Shown: in pieces, positions 1 through 8,751 of the stretch
Position numbering within the stretch: position 1 is the stretch's first letter
Layout of the letters: every line of letters begins with the position of its first letter
NCBI GenBank assembly: GCA_041905795.1
Contig: JAYRKL010000001.1
Location: 62,001-126,000 of the forward strand
DNA from: SHVO01 sp041905795
Lineage (GTDB): Bacteria; Pseudomonadota; Alphaproteobacteria; Rhodospirillales; Rhodospirillaceae
Length of the DNA stretch: 64,000 nucleotides
Reading direction: 5' to 3'
Position numbers and translations under genes: made by a program
The notes under the pieces: generated by a model
Seen by the model: only the letters and a program-made list of their open reading frames with translations
What the model was told of the DNA's origin: nothing
Databases searched by the model: none

Positions 1-275
1 GTGCGGAACACACCGACCGGTTTTCCCGACTGGACCAGGAGCGTCTGGTCATCGTCGAGGCGCTTCAGGGTCGAGACGATGCGGTCGAAGCTTTCCCAGT
101 CGCGGGCGGCGCGGCCGATGCCGCCGTACACCACCAGTTCTTCCGGCTTCTCGGCCACGTCCGGGTCGAGGTTGTTCATCAGCATGCGCATGGGCGCTTC
201 GGTCAGCCAGCTTTTGGCGGTGATCTGGTTGCCGGTGGCGGCGCGGATCTTGCGGGCGTTGTCGATGCGGGTCAT
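1..275 (-). CDS. hutU: Urocanate hydratase, N-terminal fragment cut by window edge
   Basis: HutU converts urocanate to imidazolonepropionate, the second step of histidine degradation, in the cytosol with bound NAD. Reading the minus strand from the ATG at 275 gives MTRIDNARKIRAATGN followed by a stretch ending VVYGGIGRAARDWESF. This is the typical HutU N-terminus, including the conserved YGGxGRAARxW segment. Only 91 codons are inside the window. It lies 15 bases downstream of hutG on the same strand, so it is the last visible gene of a hutI-hutH-hutG-hutU operon. The family match is seen directly; the rest of the gene is outside the window. Confidence 0.93.
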   Translation of the reverse strand, partial: MTRIDNARKIRAATGNQITAKSWLTEAPMRMLMNNLDPDVAEKPEELVVYGGIGRAARDWESFDRIVSTLKRLDDDQTLLVQSGKPVGVFR

Positions 276-290
276 GGAGCGTCCTTAAAG

Positions 291-1112
291 TCAGGCGGTT
301 TTGGCGAAAGCGAGGCAAGCCTCGAGGATGTTTTTCAGGGCATCGCGCATGGGCGCAGCGTAGGTCTCGTCATAGGCCACCGGCCAGTTGCCCTCGGCGA
401 CCGGGCCGGCTGTCTCGCGCAGATAGCCCCGGCAGGCAAGCTCCATCTGGATCGCGTGCACGTTGTTTTCGGGCTTGCCCAGGGCGCGGGTAATATAACC
501 GCCCTTGAAGCGGCCGTTGGTGACGTGACTGAAGGCGGTCTTGGCGCAGGCCGCCTCGACCGCGGCGGTCAGCGCCGGGGCGCAGGACTTGCCGCTGTTG
601 GTGCCGATATTGAAATTGGGCAACGGCCCCTCGAACAGGCGCGGCACCTCCGAGCGGATGGAGTGGCAGTCGTAGACCACCACTTTGGAATGGGCGGCCC
701 GCAGCCGCGCGATCTCGGCATTGAGCGCGGCGTGATACGGATCGAAGAACCTGGCGCGCCGCTCGGCGATGTCGGCGGCGTCGGGACCATGGCCGTCCTT
801 ATAGAGTGGCTCGCCGTCGAAGGTGGTGGTCGGACACAATTCGGTGGTGGCCTGGCCGGGATAGAGCGAGACACCCGACGGGTCGCGGTTCACGTCGATC
901 ACCGACCGCGACAAAGCGGTGCGTACGATGGTGGCGCCGAGACCGCGGCCGAAATCATAGAGCTTCTCCACCCACCAGTCGGCGTCCTTGCGCGCCAGCC
1001 ACGGCGAAACATAGCGGCTCTCATAAGGCCCGAGTTCGGTGCCGGTGTGCGGCATGCTGAGCAGCAGCGGGCCCGCGCCGCGGTGGAGAACCAGCCAGGG
1101 ATGGGCGTTCAT
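291..1112 (-). CDS. hutG: N-formylglutamate amidohydrolase
   Basis: This 273-residue enzyme hydrolyses N-formylglutamate to glutamate and formate, the last step of the five-enzyme histidine pathway. The sequence shows the family features MPHTGTELG near the start, RDPSGVSLYPGQ, VYDCHSIRSEVPRLF and the closing EMACRGY-like segment (MELACRGYL). The start was chosen at the ATG that overlaps the hutH stop in an ATGA (1109-1112), so translation is probably coupled. A longer open frame runs back through hutH but is a shadow. It pairs logically with hutF, because HutF produces its substrate. Family PF05013 is recalled, not searched. Confidence 0.93.
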   Translation of the reverse strand: MNAHPWLVLHRGAGPLLLSMPHTGTELGPYESRYVSPWLARKDADWWVEKLYDFGRGLGATIVRTALSRSVIDVNRDPSGVSLYPGQATTELCPTTTFDGEPLYKDGHGPDAADIAERRARFFDPYHAALNAEIARLRAAHSKVVVYDCHSIRSEVPRLFEGPLPNFNIGTNSGKSCAPALTAAVEAACAKTAFSHVTNGRFKGGYITRALGKPENNVHAIQMELACRGYLRETAGPVAEGNWPVAYDETYAAPMRDALKNILEACLAFAKTA

Positions 1113-2644
1113 TGCGACACCGTCGGCAGGGCGACGCCGGTCACGGACGCCGCCAGGGCGCCGCTGCGCACCAGATCGATGGCCTTGGCGATGTCGGGCT
1201 GGAAGTGACGGTCTTCGTCGAGGTGCGGCACCGCCGCGCGCACCGCGCGGCGCGCGGATTCCAGCGGCGGGCTCAAGGTCAGCGGCAGGTGGAAATCGCA
1301 GGCCTGCACCGCCGCCAGCAGTTCGATGGCGATCACGGCGCCGGTGTTCTCGGCCATGGGCAACAGGCGGCGGCCGCCATGGGCAGCCATGGAAACGTGG
1401 TCTTCCTGGTTGGCCGAGGTCGGGATGGAATCGACGCTCGCCGGGTAGGCTTTCTGTTTGTTCTCGGACACCAGCGCCGCGGCGGTCACCTGCGGAATCA
1501 TGAAGCCGGAGTTGAGCCCCGGCTTGCCGGTGAGGAACGCGGGAAGCCCGGACAAGGCCGGATCGATCAGCATGGCGATGCGCCGTTCGGCGAGCGAGCC
1601 GATCTCGCACAGCGCCAGCGCGATCATGTCGGCGGCGAAGGCCACCGGTTCGGCGTGGAAATTCCCGCCCGACAGCGCCTCGTCCTCGGTGGCGAAGATC
1701 AACGGGTTGTCGGACACGCCGTTGGCTTCGGTCTCCAGCGTGGCGGCCGCCTGGCGCAACAGGTCCAGGCACGCGCCCATGACCTGGGGCTGGCAGCGCA
1801 GGCAATAGGGATCCTGCACCCGTTCGTCGTTCACCAGGTGCGAGGCGCGGATGGCGCTGCCTTTCAGCAGCTGGCGCAAGGCGTCGGCGGTCTCCATCTG
1901 GCCGGCGTGGCGGCGCAGGCGATGGATGCGCGGGTCGAACGGCGCGTCGGACCCGCGCGCGGCATCGGTCGACAGCGCGCCGGCGACGATGCCCGACTGA
2001 TAGAGCAACTCGGCCTCGAACAGGCCGGCGAGCGCATAGGCGGTGGAGAACTGCGTTCCGTTGAGCAACGCAAGGCCCTCTTTCGGCCCCAGCACCACCG
2101 GCGCAAGGCCGGCCTGCGCCAGCGCCGCCGCTGCGGGCATGCGTCCGGCGGGCGTGAAAGCTTCGCCGACGCCGATCATCACCGCCGTCATGTGGGAGAG
2201 CGGCGCGAGGTCGCCGGATGCCCCGACCGAGCCTTGCGACGGCACCACCGGGATCACATCTTTCTCCAGCAGCGCCTCCAGCAGCGCCAGGGTCTTGGGC
2301 TGGATGCCCGAGGCCCCCTGCCCGAGGCTCGCCAGTTTCAGGCTCATCATCAGGCGCGCCACATTCTGCGGCATCGGCTCGCCGACGCCGGCGCAATGGG
2401 ACAGCACGATATTGCTCTGCAGCTTCTCGAGGTCGGCGGTGGGGATGCGCACGCTCGCCAGCTTGCCGAAGCCGGTGTTGATGCCGTAGACCGGCTCGCC
2501 CTTGGCGATGATGCGCGCCACGGCCGCGGCGCCGGCCGCCACCCAGGCTGCCGACGACGGATCCAGTTTCACCGCCGCCCCGCGATAGATCGCGCGCCAG
2601 TCGGCCAGCGTGTTGGCGCCGGGCTTGAGGATGACTTTTTTCAT
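1109..2644 (-). CDS. hutH: Histidine ammonia-lyase
   Basis: HutH removes ammonia from L-histidine to give trans-urocanate, the entry step of the pathway. The 511-residue protein (start MKKVILKPGA) carries the Ala-Ser-Gly triad at residues 142-144 in GSVGASGDLAPL, which cyclises to the MIO electrophile. It also has the YGINTGFGKL active-site loop near residue 53 and the SANQEDHVSM segment typical of the family. Length matches the usual 500-515 residues. The ATG overlaps the hutI stop as ATGA (2641-2644) and the gene overlaps hutG the same way, so hutI-hutH-hutG form a tightly coupled operon. An upstream-extended frame to 2818 was rejected because it lies inside hutI. Confidence 0.97.
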   Translation of the reverse strand: MKKVILKPGANTLADWRAIYRGAAVKLDPSSAAWVAAGAAAVARIIAKGEPVYGINTGFGKLASVRIPTADLEKLQSNIVLSHCAGVGEPMPQNVARLMMSLKLASLGQGASGIQPKTLALLEALLEKDVIPVVPSQGSVGASGDLAPLSHMTAVMIGVGEAFTPAGRMPAAAALAQAGLAPVVLGPKEGLALLNGTQFSTAYALAGLFEAELLYQSGIVAGALSTDAARGSDAPFDPRIHRLRRHAGQMETADALRQLLKGSAIRASHLVNDERVQDPYCLRCQPQVMGACLDLLRQAAATLETEANGVSDNPLIFATEDEALSGGNFHAEPVAFAADMIALALCEIGSLAERRIAMLIDPALSGLPAFLTGKPGLNSGFMIPQVTAAALVSENKQKAYPASVDSIPTSANQEDHVSMAAHGGRRLLPMAENTGAVIAIELLAAVQACDFHLPLTLSPPLESARRAVRAAVPHLDEDRHFQPDIAKAIDLVRSGALAASVTGVALPTVSQ

Positions 2645-3873
2645 TGGCCCTTCCAGACTCGCGCGTGCAGCGGATTGAAGCCCATGCGGTACACCAGTTC
2701 GGCGGGCCGCTCGATATTCCAGATGGCGAGATCGGCCCACTTGCCGGCCTCGAGAGTGCCGGTCTGCCGGCTCAAACCCAGCGCCTTGGCGCCTTCGCGG
2801 GTGACGCCGGCGAGGCATTCGTCCACCGTCATGCGGAACAGGGTCGCCGCCATGTTCATCGTCAGCAGCAAGGAGGTCAGCGGCGCCGTGCCGGGATTTG
2901 AGTCGGTCGCCAGGGCCAGCGCCACGCCGTGTTTGCGGAACAGGTCCAGCGGCGGCAGCTTGGTCTCGCGGATGAAATAGTAGGCGCCGGGCAGCAGCAC
3001 CGCGACGGTGCCGGCCTTGGCCATGGCGCTCGCGCCGGCGTCGTCGGTGTGCTCCAGATGGTCGGCGGAAAGTCCGCCGTAGCCGGCGGTCAGCGCCGCG
3101 CCGTGCAGGTTCGAGAGCTGGTCGGCGTGCAGTTTCACCGGCAGGCCGAGCTTTTTAGCTTGGTCGAACACCTGCCGGGTTTCGGCCGGCGAGAAGCCGA
3201 TGCCTTCGCAGAAGGCGTCGACGGCGTCGATCAGGCCCTCGGCGGCGATGCGGGGCATCATCTCCACCACGCGCGCGATATGCGCGGCGGAGTCCTTGTT
3301 GGCTTCGGGCGGCACGGCGTGGGCGCCGAGGAAGGTGGTCTTGATGGTGACCGGACGCCGGGCGCCGAGCGCGCGGGCGGCGCGCAGCGACTTGCGCTCA
3401 TTCTCGTAATCCAGGCCGTAGCCCGATTTGATCTCGACGGTGGTGGCGCCCTCGGCGATCAGGGCATCCAGGCGCGGCAAGGCTTCGGCAACGAGGGTGT
3501 CCTCGGACGCGGCGCGCAGGTTCTTGACCGACGAGACGATGCCGCCGCCGGCGCGGGCGATCTCCTCATAGGTGGCGCCCGCCAGGCGCAGCTCGAATTC
3601 ATGGGCGCGATTGCCGGCATAGATCAGATGGGTGTGGCAATCCACCAGCCCCGGGGTGATCCAGCGGCCTTCGCAATCGACGGTCTCCGCGCCCTTGAAT
3701 TCCGCCGGCAGGCCGCTTTCCGGACCGGCGTAGGCAATCGTCTCGCCGCGCACCGCCACCGCGCCCTGTTCCACGATCCCGAGTCCGGGCGCATCCGCGG
3801 CCAGCGTGGCCAGGCGCGCATTGCGCCAAAGCCGCGTACGGTTCGCCTTTGCGGAGGGTTCGGAAGCGGACAT
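2641..3873 (-). CDS. hutI: Imidazolonepropionase
   Basis: HutI opens the imidazolone ring of 4-imidazolone-5-propionate to give formiminoglutamate. It is a 410-residue amidohydrolase-fold enzyme with the metal-binding HxH at His80 and His82 (GLVDCHTHLIYAGNRAHEF). It also has the KSGYGLD substrate loop, the HADQLSN motif and the ALATDSNPGT metal motif near the C-terminus. It is the first gene of the minus-strand hut operon. It is divergent from hutF across 112 bases that contain a HutC-like operator at 3903-3914, about 30 bases upstream of the hutI start. Confidence 0.97.
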   Translation of the reverse strand: MSASEPSAKANRTRLWRNARLATLAADAPGLGIVEQGAVAVRGETIAYAGPESGLPAEFKGAETVDCEGRWITPGLVDCHTHLIYAGNRAHEFELRLAGATYEEIARAGGGIVSSVKNLRAASEDTLVAEALPRLDALIAEGATTVEIKSGYGLDYENERKSLRAARALGARRPVTIKTTFLGAHAVPPEANKDSAAHIARVVEMMPRIAAEGLIDAVDAFCEGIGFSPAETRQVFDQAKKLGLPVKLHADQLSNLHGAALTAGYGGLSADHLEHTDDAGASAMAKAGTVAVLLPGAYYFIRETKLPPLDLFRKHGVALALATDSNPGTAPLTSLLLTMNMAATLFRMTVDECLAGVTREGAKALGLSRQTGTLEAGKWADLAIWNIERPAELVYRMGFNPLHARVWKGQ

Positions 3874-3902
3874 AAAGGGGATCCAGTTTGGGGTTGGATT
3901 TA

Positions 3903-3914
3903 ATGTATAGACAT
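3903..3914. promoter_or_regulatory. HutC-like operator between hutI and hutF
   Basis: The 12-mer ATGTATAGACAT is nearly palindromic (ATGT-N4-ACAT) and sits in the divergent hutI/hutF spacer. Closely related words occur at 6869-6886, 8728-8739 and 8752-8763, always upstream of hut-linked genes. The TGTATAGACA core resembles boxes known for GntR/HutC repressors. Operator function is inferred from motif and placement. Confidence 0.7.
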
Positions 3915-3985
3915 AATAACCTGCGATGCAAGCGCAGAGTCTCCGGGGCCATCCGCCCTACAACCCCTCTATAATCGCAGGCGAA

Positions 3986-5338
3986 ATGACGACGATTCAC
4001 GCGAGCTTGGCCCTGGTTCAAGGCGGATGGCGCAAGGACGTGCGCCTCACCTTCAAGGACGGGCGAATCAGCGCCGTCGCCGCCGGCCCGGCGCAACCCG
4101 GCGACGAACGCCACGCCGTGATCGTGCCCGCCATGCCCAACCTGCACAGCCACGCCTTCCAGCGCGCCATGGCCGGACTGGCCGAGCGCCGTCATACCGG
4201 CAACGACACTTTCTGGAGCTGGCGCGAACTGATGTACCGCCTGGCGCTGTCCATGAGCCCGGCGCAGGTGCGCGCCGTCGCTGCCCAGGCCTACATCGAA
4301 ATGCTGGAGGCCGGATTCAGCCGCGTCGGCGAGTTCCATTACCTGCATCACGACGTCGACGGCCGCCCCTACGCCGATCTCGCGGAAATGGCCGCCGCGG
4401 TGGCGGGCGCCGCCGCCGAGACCGGCCTCGGCCTCACCCTGCTGCCGGTGTTCTACGCCCACTCCGCCTTCGGCGGCGCCGCGCCCAATGACGGCCAGCG
4501 GCGGTTCATCAACACCGTCGACGGCTATGCACGGCTGCTCGACGGCTGCCGCCATGCGGTGAAGCCGCTGGGCACCGGCGTCGTCGGTGTCGCGCCCCAC
4601 TCCTTGCGCGCCGTGACGCCCGAGGAACTCACCGCCGTCACCGCCCTCGCCCCCAGCACGCCGATCCATATCCACATCGCCGAGCAGATGGCGGAGGTCG
4701 AGGCCTGCATCGCCTGGAGCGGGCAGCGTCCGATCGACTGGCTGCTCGACCACGCCCCGGTGGGCGGACGCTGGTGCCTGGTCCACGCCACCCATATGAC
4801 CGAGGCGGAAACCACCCGCATGGCGGCCAGCCGTGCGGTGGCCGGCCTTTGCCCCATCACCGAAGCCAACCTGGGCGACGGCGTGTTCAACGCGCCGATG
4901 TTCACCACCGCCGGCGGCCGCTACGGCATCGGTTCGGATTCGAACGTGCAGATCGGCGCCGCGGACGAACTGCGCCTGTTGGAATACTCCCAGCGCCTTG
5001 CCCGCCAGGGCCGCAATGTCATGGCGGCCCCCGGCGGGTCCACCGGCCGCGCGCTCTATGACGAGGCCCTGCAAGGGGGCGCGCGCGCGCTGGGCGCGGA
5101 GTTCGTCGGCCTGGCCGCCGGCGGTCCCGCCGACATCGTCAGCCTGAACACGGCCCATGCCGCCTTCGCCGGCGCCAAGGACGACGCCCTGCTGGACGCC
5201 TGGATCTTCAACGCCGGCAACGGCGGCGTCGACTGCGTCTGGATCAACGGCGTGAAGCAGGTCAGCGGCGGACGGCATCACAAGCGTGACGCCGTCACCG
5301 CCGCCTTCTTCAGGACAATGAGCGCGTTGGCCGCCTAA
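3986..5338 (+). CDS. hutF: Formimidoylglutamate deiminase
   Basis: HutF converts N-formimino-L-glutamate to N-formyl-L-glutamate and ammonia, which HutG then completes. The 450-residue protein starting MTTIHASLAL has the metal HxH at His54 and His56 (MPNLHSHAFQR), the HIHIAEQ motif, a LVHATHMT segment and GIGSDSNVQIG for the last metal ligand, all typical of this amidohydrolase subgroup. The ATG at 3986 follows a GCAGGCG ribosome-site-like stretch; an upstream in-frame ATG at 3926 would run through the promoter region and was not used. It is transcribed away from hutI, and its stop overlaps tail to tail by 4 bases with the symporter gene. Confidence 0.95.
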   Translation: MTTIHASLALVQGGWRKDVRLTFKDGRISAVAAGPAQPGDERHAVIVPAMPNLHSHAFQRAMAGLAERRHTGNDTFWSWRELMYRLALSMSPAQVRAVAAQAYIEMLEAGFSRVGEFHYLHHDVDGRPYADLAEMAAAVAGAAAETGLGLTLLPVFYAHSAFGGAAPNDGQRRFINTVDGYARLLDGCRHAVKPLGTGVVGVAPHSLRAVTPEELTAVTALAPSTPIHIHIAEQMAEVEACIAWSGQRPIDWLLDHAPVGGRWCLVHATHMTEAETTRMAASRAVAGLCPITEANLGDGVFNAPMFTTAGGRYGIGSDSNVQIGAADELRLLEYSQRLARQGRNVMAAPGGSTGRALYDEALQGGARALGAEFVGLAAGGPADIVSLNTAHAAFAGAKDDALLDAWIFNAGNGGVDCVWINGVKQVSGGRHHKRDAVTAAFFRTMSALAA

Positions 5339-6798
5339 GCCGGCTTCTTCGCCCGGCGCAGCCACTCTTCCATCACCGCCGCCGGCGTCGGCGCGCTCAT
5401 CAGGCTAACCGCCACATAGGCGATCAGGCTGCCCAGCATGCCGATATAGACCGGCTCGTCGGCGCCGATGGCGTCCTCACCCGACATGCCCCCGAACACC
5501 GCCAGATAGGCCATGTCGCCGAAGGTGAACACGATGCCGGCGATGATACCGGCGACGGCGCCCATGAGCGTGCCGCGGCTCCAGACCATGCCGCCGATGA
5601 TCGGTACGAACAGGCCGGTGACGACGATGGCGCTGCCGATGGTCAGTGCGGTGACCACGTCCTTCATGACGCAGGCCAGGACGATCATCAGGATCCCGAA
5701 GCCCAGGATGTACCAGCGGCTGTCGGCGACCTCGTCCTTGTTCTCGTGAGTCTCGTCGGACGGGTTTTCAAGGCCACGGCGCTTGAGCACGCGCATGATG
5801 TCTTCCTTGGCGACGGTGGCCGAGGCGATCAACGTGCCGCTCGAGACCGACATGATCGCCGCCAGGGCCGCGGCCATCACCAGGCCCGAGATGCCTTCGG
5901 GCAAGGTGGCCTTGACCATCTCGGCATAGACCTTGTCGCGTTCGATGCCGGCGGGCAGGACGATCTGCGCCGCCGTGCCGATCAGGCCCACGCAGGTGGC
6001 AAAGACGAAGCAGTAGATGCCGGCACCCGCGCCCGCCCATTTGGCGACCTCGGGGCTGCGCGCGGTGAAAATGCGCTGCCACACGTCCTGGCCCACCACG
6101 ATCGACAGGTTGAAGATGATGAAGAAGGTGATGATGCGCCCCCAGCCGATGTTGGTCGGCGAGAACATTTCCGGCGGCAGCTTGGCGTGCATGTTGTCGA
6201 GGCCGCCGGCGGCCATGATCGACGCCGGCAACAGGATGAACATCAGGCCGACGGTCTTGATGATGAACTGGGCGAAGTCGGTGAGCGTGATCGACCACAT
6301 GCCGCCCAGCACCGAGTACAGCACCACGATGCCGCCGCCGAACAGCACGGCCGGGATCTTGGTCATGCCGAACTGGACCTCGAAGATCGCGCCGTAGGCG
6401 ATGGTCGAGGTGACGGCGATCATGAAAGCGTAGCTCATCATCACCGCGCCCGAGAGCAGGCTGGTGCCGGGGCCGTAGCGCAGTTCCAGCATCTGGCTGA
6501 CGGTGTAGACTTTCAGGCGGCTGACCAGCGGGGCAATCGTCAGGCTGACCACGAACACCCCCATGCCGAGGGCGAACGGCAGCCACATGCCGGAGATGCC
6601 GAAGATATAGCCGCGCCCCACCCCGCCGATGGTGGCGCCGCCGCCCATGACCAGGGCGGCCATGGTGCCGGCGTAGAGCATGGGGCCCAGCCGGCGGCCG
6701 GCCACCAGGTAGTCGGCCTCGCTCTTGGCCTTGCTCTTGGCCCAGAAACCGACCGCGACCATGGCGATCATGTAGAGCGCGATGACGACGAAATCCAT
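5335..6798 (-). CDS. Sodium:solute symporter, probable hut-pathway uptake transporter
   Basis: This is a 487-residue integral membrane protein of the SSS family, read from MDFVVIALYMIAMVAVGFWA. It has about 13 predicted hydrophobic helices and the family signature region around FLVAGRRLGP-like DYLVAGRRLGP and GGGATIGG near residues 30-60. It is placed between hutF and hutC and is divergent from hutC, with a HutC-like palindrome in the shared promoter (6869-6886). Import of histidine, urocanate or a related compound by Na+ symport is therefore the likely role. Substrate is inferred from context only. The start is the ATG at 6798; a much longer frame through hutC is a shadow. Confidence 0.88.
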   Translation of the reverse strand: MDFVVIALYMIAMVAVGFWAKSKAKSEADYLVAGRRLGPMLYAGTMAALVMGGGATIGGVGRGYIFGISGMWLPFALGMGVFVVSLTIAPLVSRLKVYTVSQMLELRYGPGTSLLSGAVMMSYAFMIAVTSTIAYGAIFEVQFGMTKIPAVLFGGGIVVLYSVLGGMWSITLTDFAQFIIKTVGLMFILLPASIMAAGGLDNMHAKLPPEMFSPTNIGWGRIITFFIIFNLSIVVGQDVWQRIFTARSPEVAKWAGAGAGIYCFVFATCVGLIGTAAQIVLPAGIERDKVYAEMVKATLPEGISGLVMAAALAAIMSVSSGTLIASATVAKEDIMRVLKRRGLENPSDETHENKDEVADSRWYILGFGILMIVLACVMKDVVTALTIGSAIVVTGLFVPIIGGMVWSRGTLMGAVAGIIAGIVFTFGDMAYLAVFGGMSGEDAIGADEPVYIGMLGSLIAYVAVSLMSAPTPAAVMEEWLRRAKKPA

Positions 6799-6868
6799 GA
6801 AGACCCCCGGGGCGTTACAGCAGTTCCAAGGCGGCGCGCCGTTCCCCCGGCGGCAGCCTTCTGGCGGC

Positions 6869-6886
6869 ATGTATTTGCCTATACAT
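6869..6886. promoter_or_regulatory. HutC-like operator between symporter gene and hutC
   Basis: ATGTAT-N6-ATACAT is a perfect 6-bp inverted repeat. Its right half read on the other strand (ATGTATAGGCAA) matches the operator word upstream of hutF in 9 of 12 positions. It lies 70 bases upstream of the symporter start and 62 bases before hutC, consistent with HutC autorepression. This is inference from motif and position. Confidence 0.65.
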
Positions 6887-6887
6887 A

Positions 6888-6906
6888 AAGGAGGATATCG
6901 GTGTGA
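6888..6906 (+). promoter_or_regulatory. Strong ribosome site followed by a GTG-TGA start-stop, hutC leader
   Basis: AAGGAGG at 6888-6894 is followed after 6 bases by GTG and immediately TGA (6901-6906). A 16-codon frame starting ATG at 6909 ends at 6959, overlapping the start of hutC. The best ribosome site in this leader therefore does not serve the hutC start at 6949. It may load ribosomes for translational coupling, or hutC may be poorly translated. Function is not demonstrated. Confidence 0.35.
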
Positions 6907-6948
6907 TAATGGAACGGCAAGCGCAGAGCCGGGACCCGGCAAGATCAG

Positions 6949-7824
6949 ATGGCGATTAAAGACACCATTTCCCTGCATCAGCGGATTCTCACCGATATCG
7001 CCGACCGGATCCTGTCCGGGGAGTGGCCGCCGGGCTACCGCATCCCGTTCGAGCACGAACTCATGGCGCAGTACAAATGCTCGCGCATGACCGTGAGCAA
7101 GGTGCTCACCCACCTCGCCAACGCCGACATGATCGAGCGCCGCCGCAAGGCCGGCAGCTTCGTGTCCAAGCCCCACCTGCAATCGGCGGTGCTGGAAATC
7201 CCCGACATCAAGACCGAGGTCTCGTCCCTCGGCCTGCCTTACAGCTTCGATCTCCTGATCCGCCGCCGGCGCAAGAGCAGCCAGGGCGACCGCACGGTGC
7301 TGGACCTCAAGGCGCCGGGCCCGATCCTGGAACTCGTCTGCTGCCATTACGCCGGAAGACAGCCGTTCTGTTTCGAGGAACGCCTGATCAACGTGGCGGC
7401 GGTGCCCGAAGCCGCCGAGGTCGACTTCGCGGCGCAGGCGCCCGGCGCATGGCTCATGAGCCACATCCCCTGGACCGCGGCCGAGCACCGCATCCAGGCG
7501 ACCGAGGCGTCCGCCCCGGCCGCCGAGGCGCTCAAACTCGCGGCCGGGAAACCCTGCCTGGTGATCGAACGCCGCACCTGGAGCGCGGATCACACCGTGA
7601 CCTTCGTGCGATTGACCTATCCCGGCAACCTGCATGAACTGATCGCGCGCTTCGCGCCCGCCGACAAGCGCACCGGCGCCGGTTCAAAAACCGGCGGCCC
7701 CAGGACCGGCGAAAACGTCAGCCCGTTCCAACCCCGCCTGGCCGCGGCGGGACAGGACCCCGCGCCGGCGCCAGAGGCGCCCGCCCGGCGGACTGGGCGG
7801 CCTGCCGCCGCGCAGCGGCGATGA
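6949..7824 (+). CDS. hutC: Histidine utilization repressor, GntR/HutC family
   Basis: HutC represses hut genes and releases DNA when urocanate binds. The N-terminus (about residues 10-75) is a GntR winged helix, with GEWPPGYRIPFEHELM and the recognition helix CSRMTVSKVLTHL. A UTRA ligand domain follows to about residue 235 (ERRTWSADHTVTFVRLTYPG). The family is usually about 240 residues, so this 291-residue protein has a Pro/Ala/Arg-rich tail of roughly 55 residues. That tail overlaps the end of the convergent LysR gene by 107 bases. Placement next to the symporter and within the operator family supports the assignment. Repression of the neighbouring promoters is inferred. Confidence 0.93.
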   Translation: MAIKDTISLHQRILTDIADRILSGEWPPGYRIPFEHELMAQYKCSRMTVSKVLTHLANADMIERRRKAGSFVSKPHLQSAVLEIPDIKTEVSSLGLPYSFDLLIRRRRKSSQGDRTVLDLKAPGPILELVCCHYAGRQPFCFEERLINVAAVPEAAEVDFAAQAPGAWLMSHIPWTAAEHRIQATEASAPAAEALKLAAGKPCLVIERRTWSADHTVTFVRLTYPGNLHELIARFAPADKRTGAGSKTGGPRTGENVSPFQPRLAAAGQDPAPAPEAPARRTGRPAAAQRR

Positions 7825-8701
7825 TGAAGGCGCGGAAGTCCTCGCCGTAAGGGCGGTCCAGCACCGCGCGGTCCCACGCCAGGAAATACGGGGCCGGCAT
7901 GGTCAGGCGCCGGTCGATGGGAATCACCAGCCGGCCGTTGGCGACGTCCTCGTGGATCATGGCGATCTGGCCCAGCACGAATCCGCCGCCGCTGACCGCC
8001 GCGTCGATGGCGGCGCTCGAGAGCGAGAACGCGAGTTCGGCTGCCTTATCCGGCTGCGGCAGTCCGGCGCTGCGCGCCCAATCGTCCCAGGAGGGCGCCG
8101 GGCGGTGGCGCACGTCCCATTCGATGTCGATCAGCGGACTGCCCAGGATGTCCGCCGCCGTCTGCACGGGATGCCTGGCCGCGAACTCCGCCGAACAGGC
8201 CGGCACCACCGTGTCGATGAACAGCTCGGTGAAATGCTCATACTGACGGACATCGGCGCCGTAGGAGATGCGGAAATCGATCTGCTCGTCGCGCAGGGAG
8301 GTCTCTTCGTCGGTGCCCACCAGGCGCACGCTGGCGCCGGGATGCGCCGCGCGCCACTGCAGCAGCAGCGGCTGCAGCCAGCGGATCGCCAGCGACGGAA
8401 GAGCGGACAAGACGATGCCGGGCTTGGAGCGGGCGCGGGACAGGGTGTCCTGGGCGATGCGCAGCTGTTCGAAGGCGAAGCGCACGCGGTCGTAATAGAT
8501 GCGCCCCCATGAGGTCAGCGCCAGCGAGCGCCCCGAACGCTCGAACAGGCGGACGTTGAGCGCCTTCTCGATATTGTGGATCTGCTGGCTGATAGCGCCG
8601 GGAGAAACGCACAATTCCTCGGCGGCGGCGGTGACGCTGCCGCAGCGCACGACCGCCTCGAACACCTGCACGGCCCGCATCGGAGGAAGCTGCGTGGACA
8701 C
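7718..8701 (-). CDS. LysR-type transcriptional regulator (GcvA-like)
   Basis: This is a 327-residue LysR regulator. The N-terminal winged helix covers about residues 5-65 (PPMRAVQVFEAVVRCGSV, then AISQQIHNIEKAL) and is followed by a periplasmic-binding-like effector domain. The start is taken as the GTG at 8701 because LPPMRAVQVFEA matches the usual LysR N-terminus; the ATG eight codons later is possible. It is divergent from the HisC-like aminotransferase with two HutC-like words between them, so it may control that gene. The last 35 or so residues are Ala/Pro/Arg-rich and overlap hutC on the opposite strand. The effector is unknown. Confidence 0.88.
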   Translation of the reverse strand: MSTQLPPMRAVQVFEAVVRCGSVTAAAEELCVSPGAISQQIHNIEKALNVRLFERSGRSLALTSWGRIYYDRVRFAFEQLRIAQDTLSRARSKPGIVLSALPSLAIRWLQPLLLQWRAAHPGASVRLVGTDEETSLRDEQIDFRISYGADVRQYEHFTELFIDTVVPACSAEFAARHPVQTAADILGSPLIDIEWDVRHRPAPSWDDWARSAGLPQPDKAAELAFSLSSAAIDAAVSGGGFVLGQIAMIHEDVANGRLVIPIDRRLTMPAPYFLAWDRAVLDRPYGEDFRAFIIAAARRQAAQSAGRAPLAPARGPVPPRPGGVGTG

Positions 8702-8727
8702 TCGGGAGACGCTCCTGGTCGGGCATT

Positions 8728-8739
8728 ATGCCTAGACAT
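8728..8739. promoter_or_regulatory. HutC-like operator, first copy upstream of aminotransferase
   Basis: ATGCCTAGACAT differs at two positions from the word between hutI and hutF (ATGTATAGACAT). It lies between the divergent LysR and aminotransferase genes, 12 bases from a second copy. Function is inferred from similarity. Confidence 0.55.
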
Positions 8740-8751
8740 GAACCGACATAT

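Noticed and set aside
291..2396. 701-residue minus-strand frame
   Set aside because: The first part is a shadow of hutH in another frame. Only the last 273 codons, from the ATG at 1112, are the hutG gene.
1112..2980. 622-residue plus-strand frame
   Set aside because: It is an antisense shadow of hutH and hutI, rich in Arg, Gly, Ala and His, with no family motifs. High GC favours such long antisense frames.
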